Shown here: in pieces, positions 22,558 to 25,488 of the stretch
Layout of the letters: each line of letters opens with the position of its first letter
How positions within the stretch are numbered: position 1 is the first letter of the stretch
From: Promethearchaeota archaeon
GTDB taxonomy: Archaea > Asgardarchaeota > Lokiarchaeia > Sigynarchaeales > SOKP01
DNA: 25,488 nucleotides
Assembly: GCA_004524515.1 (NCBI GenBank)
Contig: SDNV01000026.1
Coordinates: 1 to 25,488 of the forward strand
Direction: 5' to 3'
Notes under the pieces: model-generated
Told to the model about the DNA's origin: nothing
Databases searched by the model: none
What the model saw: only the letters and a program-made list of their open reading frames with translations
Position numbers and translations under genes: made by a program

Positions 22558-22758
22558 GTATAATATGGGCAGTCACGTATTTAAATATTATTGTCATAAC
22601 TTGAAAAAATTGCAAATTTTTTAATTAATTAAATAAGTATTTGATCAAATAATGTACAATTTTTAGTTATACAAAAAAGACATGAAACTTTTTTTTCCTA
22701 CTTTAAAAAGAATTTGAACAAACTCTTAAAAAAAATTTAAGATATAAAAAATATTTGC

Positions 22759-22780
22759 GATCCTAAATTATTTTGGGATT
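22759..22780 (-). terminator. Short hairpin downstream of the metallophosphoesterase gene
   Basis: ATCCTAAA and TTTGGGAT (22760-22767 and 22772-22779) form an eight-pair stem with one G-T pair around a 4-nt loop, about 90 nt after the stop of the minus-strand metallophosphoesterase. It may mark the 3' end of that transcript. Weak and AT-rich. Confidence 0.3.
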
Positions 22781-22866
22781 TTTAAAATAAGTCTCATCTA
22801 TAATACATAATCAATAGTTTTTGAGAAAAAGTAAAATATTTGTGTTTATGAAATTATAAACTAAAT

Positions 22867-23424
22867 TTATTCTTTTAGTTCTCGATTTCTTTTCTCAGGA
22901 GGAATATAATTGTAATTATCTGGTCTATTATTCATAATTTTTATCAACTCATCAAAAGAAACAGGAAAAAAGTGATTATTATCAACACCTACATCGTATT
23001 GTTTTCCAACAGGTTCAAGAACTGCATGTGAATGACCGTAAAGTTGCCAAGCGTTAAAATGGCTTTTATTCCAAACTCTCATCGCATAATGGCATAATGT
23101 GATATCTTGCTCTTGTATTCTAATATCTTTTAAGGGTGAGACGGAGATGCAATACTCTTCTACAATCTTTAAAACTTTCTGATTATCATGATTTCCAATT
23201 ACATAATGAATCTCTAGATGCTTAAACGTCTCAAAAAATTCTACAGCTACATTTTCACGAAAAGTTAAATCTCCCAAGTAGTATAAAATGTCCTTTGGTT
23301 TTGTCTTAGATTTTAGATTTTTTAAGATGGTGTGATTCATTTCCTCAATGTCTTGAAATGGACGATTACAATATTTAATGATATTTTTATGGGATAGATG
23401 AAAATCCGCGCTGAACCAAATCAT
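22867..23424 (-). CDS. Calcineurin-like metallophosphoesterase
   Basis: This 185-residue dimetal phosphoesterase has all five family motifs: D7-x-H9 in SADFHLSH, G51-D52 in YLGDLTF, G77-N78-H79-D80, H112 in LCHYAMRVW, and G130-H131-S132-H133. The length and the order ADFHLSHKNIIKYC resemble small single-domain phosphoesterases often found in phages and bacteria; members act on phosphodiesters or phosphomonoesters of nucleotides or other small molecules. There is no signal peptide, so it is cytoplasmic. The start is ATG 23424 with no ribosome site. It follows the nucleotidyltransferase gene by 62 nt on the same strand, suggesting co-transcription. The true substrate is unknown. Confidence 0.9.
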   Translation of the reverse strand: MIWFSADFHLSHKNIIKYCNRPFQDIEEMNHTILKNLKSKTKPKDILYYLGDLTFRENVAVEFFETFKHLEIHYVIGNHDNQKVLKIVEEYCISVSPLKDIRIQEQDITLCHYAMRVWNKSHFNAWQLYGHSHAVLEPVGKQYDVGVDNNHFFPVSFDELIKIMNNRPDNYNYIPPEKRNRELKE

Positions 23425-23486
23425 AATTTATTTCAAGCTTTTTTTTTTATTGACAATATTTAACATTAAAATTTATATGTGATATG

Positions 23487-24389
23487 CTAGATCGAGATAT
23501 TTTGCTTTTTTAAATCATATTTTTTTCTCAATTTGGATAAAATTTTTCTTATCAATTCGACTTCAGCCAAAGCATGGGGAATTTTCCTTTCTTCAAATTT
23601 GGGAACTAACCAATTTGAATACCAGGTAAGAAAGACTTCTAAACATTGCCAAATTTCGTCCAATTCTTTTACTCGGCAAAGATGATAATAATTAATCAAC
23701 TCCTCGGGAAATCTCTTTTCTGCTTTTCTGGTGCCTTCATCCCACATCCCTAATAAAAATCCGCTGATTCTCATTAAAACTCTCCGAATCCATGCAACAA
23801 AATCAATGGAAGTAATAAATTCACCTCGTATCATATATCCTGCGATGTTATAACAAAAACTCGGAAGAGCGATGGCTATATTTTTAATTTCTCTCTCATA
23901 CCTATTCAGATTAAAAGATATTTTTTTAGCTGTTTTAATTGCTTCTTTACCAAGTCCATTTCGATCAAACAATAATTTTGAGGAATTTGCAATTTTCCAT
24001 TTATTACTAATAGTTTCAAATGTTCTAAATGCCAACTCAAGTTTCACATAGGGTCTAAAATATAGTATGATATCTTTAGGATTAGCATTCGAATTAAAAA
24101 TATGAATTATTGAGCCCACTTTATTAATTCTTGAAAAAATTTTGCTTTTGATTTTTTCAATATCATCAACTTTTTTATACATTAAGTAAAAATCGATGTC
24201 GGAGAAAATATCACCAATTTCTAAAGCAAGAGATCCCATTAAGAAAACTGCTTCAATCTCGGATATATCCTTCATCATTTCCAAACCATTAGTGATAATT
24301 TTTTGATGATATTGAAGGTCCTCGATTGTATTAAAAAAATCATCGATTTCATCCATTTCAGGAATGTTTTGAAAGTAAATTGTTTGCAT
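23487..24389 (-). CDS. Pol-beta-superfamily nucleotidyltransferase with helical C-terminal domain
   Basis: This 300-residue protein has a minimal nucleotidyltransferase core: G52-S53 in LMGSLALEIG, the D64-x-D66 metal pair in FSDIDFYLM, and a third acidic residue, E118, in VKLELAF. From about residue 155 it is all-helical (NRYEREIKNIAIALPSFCYN and onward), a layout seen in aminoglycoside-type adenylyltransferases and related enzymes that move a nucleotide onto a small molecule or protein. There is no basis for claiming antibiotic resistance. The start is ATG 24389 without a ribosome site. It is followed by the metallophosphoesterase gene 62 nt downstream and is divergent from a nitroreductase gene. 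Substrate unknown. Confidence 0.8.
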   Translation of the reverse strand: MQTIYFQNIPEMDEIDDFFNTIEDLQYHQKIITNGLEMMKDISEIEAVFLMGSLALEIGDIFSDIDFYLMYKKVDDIEKIKSKIFSRINKVGSIIHIFNSNANPKDIILYFRPYVKLELAFRTFETISNKWKIANSSKLLFDRNGLGKEAIKTAKKISFNLNRYEREIKNIAIALPSFCYNIAGYMIRGEFITSIDFVAWIRRVLMRISGFLLGMWDEGTRKAEKRFPEELINYYHLCRVKELDEIWQCLEVFLTWYSNWLVPKFEERKIPHALAEVELIRKILSKLRKKYDLKKQNISI

Positions 24390-24440
24390 TTTAAAAATTC
24401 TCTTTTTTATACTTTATATTGTAAAAATATAATATTATTA

Positions 24441-24455
24441 AATTACCTAGTAATT
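24441..24455. repeat. Short dyad in the divergent nucleotidyltransferase/nitroreductase promoter
   Basis: AATTAC and GTAATT flank CTA. The site lies 66-80 nt before the nitroreductase ATG and about 52 nt before the nucleotidyltransferase ATG. A TATA-like TTATAAAT follows at about 24461. It could be an operator; short enough to be chance. Confidence 0.3.
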
Positions 24456-24521
24456 CTAATTATAAATTATTAAAAATTTTAGCCATATAGAAAATAAAGC
24501 AAAATTTTAGAGGAATTTAAG

Positions 24522-25037
24522 ATGGACTTCTATGAAGTAGTTCAAAAAAGAAGAAGCTTCCGTGTTTATAAACCTGATATGCCGGAAAAAGAAAAGATTG
24601 AAAGAATTCTGGATGCAGCGAGGTTAGCTCCAACATGGGCAAATATGCAAGGAGTTCATTATATAATAGTTCAGGATTCAGAAAATGTAAAAGCAGTTTG
24701 GAAGGCAGTGGGACAAAGAAGAAAATTTGCAGAAGCCCCTATGTTTATAGTGGGGATTATAAGAGAGAAGGGGTCAGGTATGAATGTGAATGGTGAAAAA
24801 TATTATGGTGTAGATTTTGGTATTTGTTTTGAACATTTAATTTTAGCTGCTACCGCTGAAGGATTGGCAACGTGTTGGATAGGCTTTTTTGATGAGAATA
24901 AAATGAAAGATATCCTTGGAGTTCCAGAAGAGTACCGAGTCTTGGGACTTACGCCTTTAGGATATTCTACAAAAGAGAAGGAGAGCGTTTCCGATCGAAA
25001 ATCCTTGAGCGAAATAGTTCATTGGGAAAACTTTTAA
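24522..25037 (+). CDS. Nitroreductase-family FMN oxidoreductase
   Basis: This 171-residue FMN-dependent NAD(P)H oxidoreductase shows the family's N-terminal FMN-phosphate motif R10-R11-S12-F13-R14 in VVQKRRSFRVYKPDMP, the segment DAARLAPTWANMQ (31-43), and the C-terminal GLATCWIGFFDENKMKDILGVPEEYRVLGLTPLGYS (from about 114), which is the usual 'G.G.C.IG..' to 'P.G.P' region. The length fits the small, dimeric nitroreductase group found in archaea and clostridia. The start is ATG with AGAGG (24509-24513) 8 nt upstream. It is divergent from the nucleotidyltransferase gene. The physiological substrate (quinone, flavin, nitro compound or other) cannot be told. Confidence 0.92.
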   Translation: MDFYEVVQKRRSFRVYKPDMPEKEKIERILDAARLAPTWANMQGVHYIIVQDSENVKAVWKAVGQRRKFAEAPMFIVGIIREKGSGMNVNGEKYYGVDFGICFEHLILAATAEGLATCWIGFFDENKMKDILGVPEEYRVLGLTPLGYSTKEKESVSDRKSLSEIVHWENF

Positions 25038-25488
25038 TCAATTTTTTTTATTTTTTGTTGATATTATACTAGCCAAGAATAAGGTAAATTGTTTATTAAA
25101 AAAAGGAAAGATTTCGCAAGAGCTAGCTGAATCTATAATATTTAAACTTGAACAGGCTCAAAACGATATTTAAGCCATAAAAAATTCTCTATAATTAATT
25201 TTTTTTTTAAACTTCAACTTTAATTTTTATAGTAATTTTTCATAGCAAATTCTAATTTGAGCTTTCTTTATTGTAAAGAATTAATTGAAATTGTTAATTG
25301 GAAAATAATTTATGCAATTTTTTATTTTTTATTTAAATAATTCTATTAGATCCAACGATCGTAGCATTTAATTTAATCACTTGGAAGATAAAAAATAGTA
25401 ATCAGATTGAGAAATTTCTTTTTTATGTTAAAAAATAAACAGTTTGTTGTAAAAAAATTTTATTTCTGTACAAAGAGATAAAAAATAA
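25038..25488. other. Gene-less right end of the window
   Basis: Apart from the coding-like fragment at 25057-25173, this stretch is AT-rich with many T and A runs and no open frame that looks like a gene. An 8-bp palindrome ACGATCGT (about 25354) is the only GC-bearing structure. Any further gene would start beyond the edge. Confidence 0.5.
25057..25173 (+). pseudogene. Short coding-like remnant or tiny ORF after nitroreductase
   Basis: A reading frame ending at TAA 25171-25173 gives a protein-like sequence with no start codon nearby: ILAKNKVNCLLKKGKISQEL followed by a 17-residue amphipathic helix-like tail. The pattern 'LL.KG.IS.E' is reminiscent of SHOCT-type short C-terminal domains. It could be the 3' end of a decayed gene; the frame is open back into the nitroreductase gene but out of its frame. 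The size is too small for certainty. Confidence 0.25.

Larger units (their letters stand above)
22465..22866. other. 402-nt gene-less region upstream of tfb
   Basis: No coding signal is visible on either strand. The half nearer tfb holds a minus-strand TATA-like TTATATATTTA (22522-22532) and two direct repeats (22519-22557). The half nearer the metallophosphoesterase stop holds a short hairpin (22759-22780) among T- and A-rich runs. The rest is simple AT-rich sequence. Confidence 0.6.

Noticed and set aside
23487..24389. Reading the nucleotidyltransferase as an antibiotic-resistance enzyme or a toxin-antitoxin part
   Set aside because: Only the generic GS...DxD core is seen; length and neighbours do not match a MNT/HEPN pair or a characterised resistance enzyme.
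1..25488. CRISPR array, insertion sequence, integrase, rRNA or defence operon
   Set aside because: No regularly spaced repeats, no transposase/integrase motifs, no conserved rRNA segments and no recognised defence gene set were seen.

Overview
The window looks like a piece of a low-GC archaeal chromosome. It carries a recognisable archaeal general transcription factor B (TFB), a second very divergent TFB-like protein, an F420-type luciferase-like oxidoreductase, a DUF362 protein and a stand-alone pyruvate-kinase C-terminal domain. Several genes have a GTGAT box just upstream, as expected for pairing with the archaeal 16S rRNA tail, and TTG starts are common. The gene mix, the strong AT bias and the TFB duplication suggest an Asgard (Lokiarchaeia-like) archaeon. 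That placement is an inference; no rRNA, tRNA or signature eukaryote-like gene is present to confirm it.

Layout. 1-2.6 kb: two paralogous FtsX-type ABC permeases in tandem on the minus strand, each preceded by the same 22-nt box. 2.8-4.7 kb: pyruvate-kinase C-domain protein and threonine ammonia-lyase on the plus strand. 4.8-8.6 kb: two CxPxR-type sulfatases flanking a small unknown protein. 8.6-10.9 kb: a short histone-deacetylase-fold hydrolase, convergent with a DUF362 protein that has a Cys-rich tail. 11.1-13.3 kb: two flavin-dependent oxidoreductases (LLM class; nitronate monooxygenase class). 13.3-13.7 kb: a gene-less stretch with a T-rich terminator and a possible permease remnant. 13.7-19.6 kb: two tandem P-type ATPases on the minus strand. 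19.7-22.5 kb: a divergent TFB-like gene, a four-helix membrane protein and a TFB. 22.9-24.4 kb: a nucleotidyltransferase and a metallophosphoesterase on the minus strand. 24.5-25.0 kb: a nitroreductase. The last 450 bases hold no intact gene.

Most of the window is scattered metabolic and membrane genes on both strands in short units, not one large operon. No CRISPR array, insertion sequence, integrase, tRNA or rRNA was seen. The most striking points are: (1) the tandem P-type ATPases, which keep every catalytic motif but have lost two acidic ion ligands (PINxP instead of PEGLP in M4; His instead of Asp in M6); (2) the TFB-like / membrane protein / TFB block, with a 36-bp near-perfect dyad in the divergent promoter; (3) the shared upstream box of the two permeases; and (4) the sulfatase pair, which has no secretion signal and no maturase nearby.
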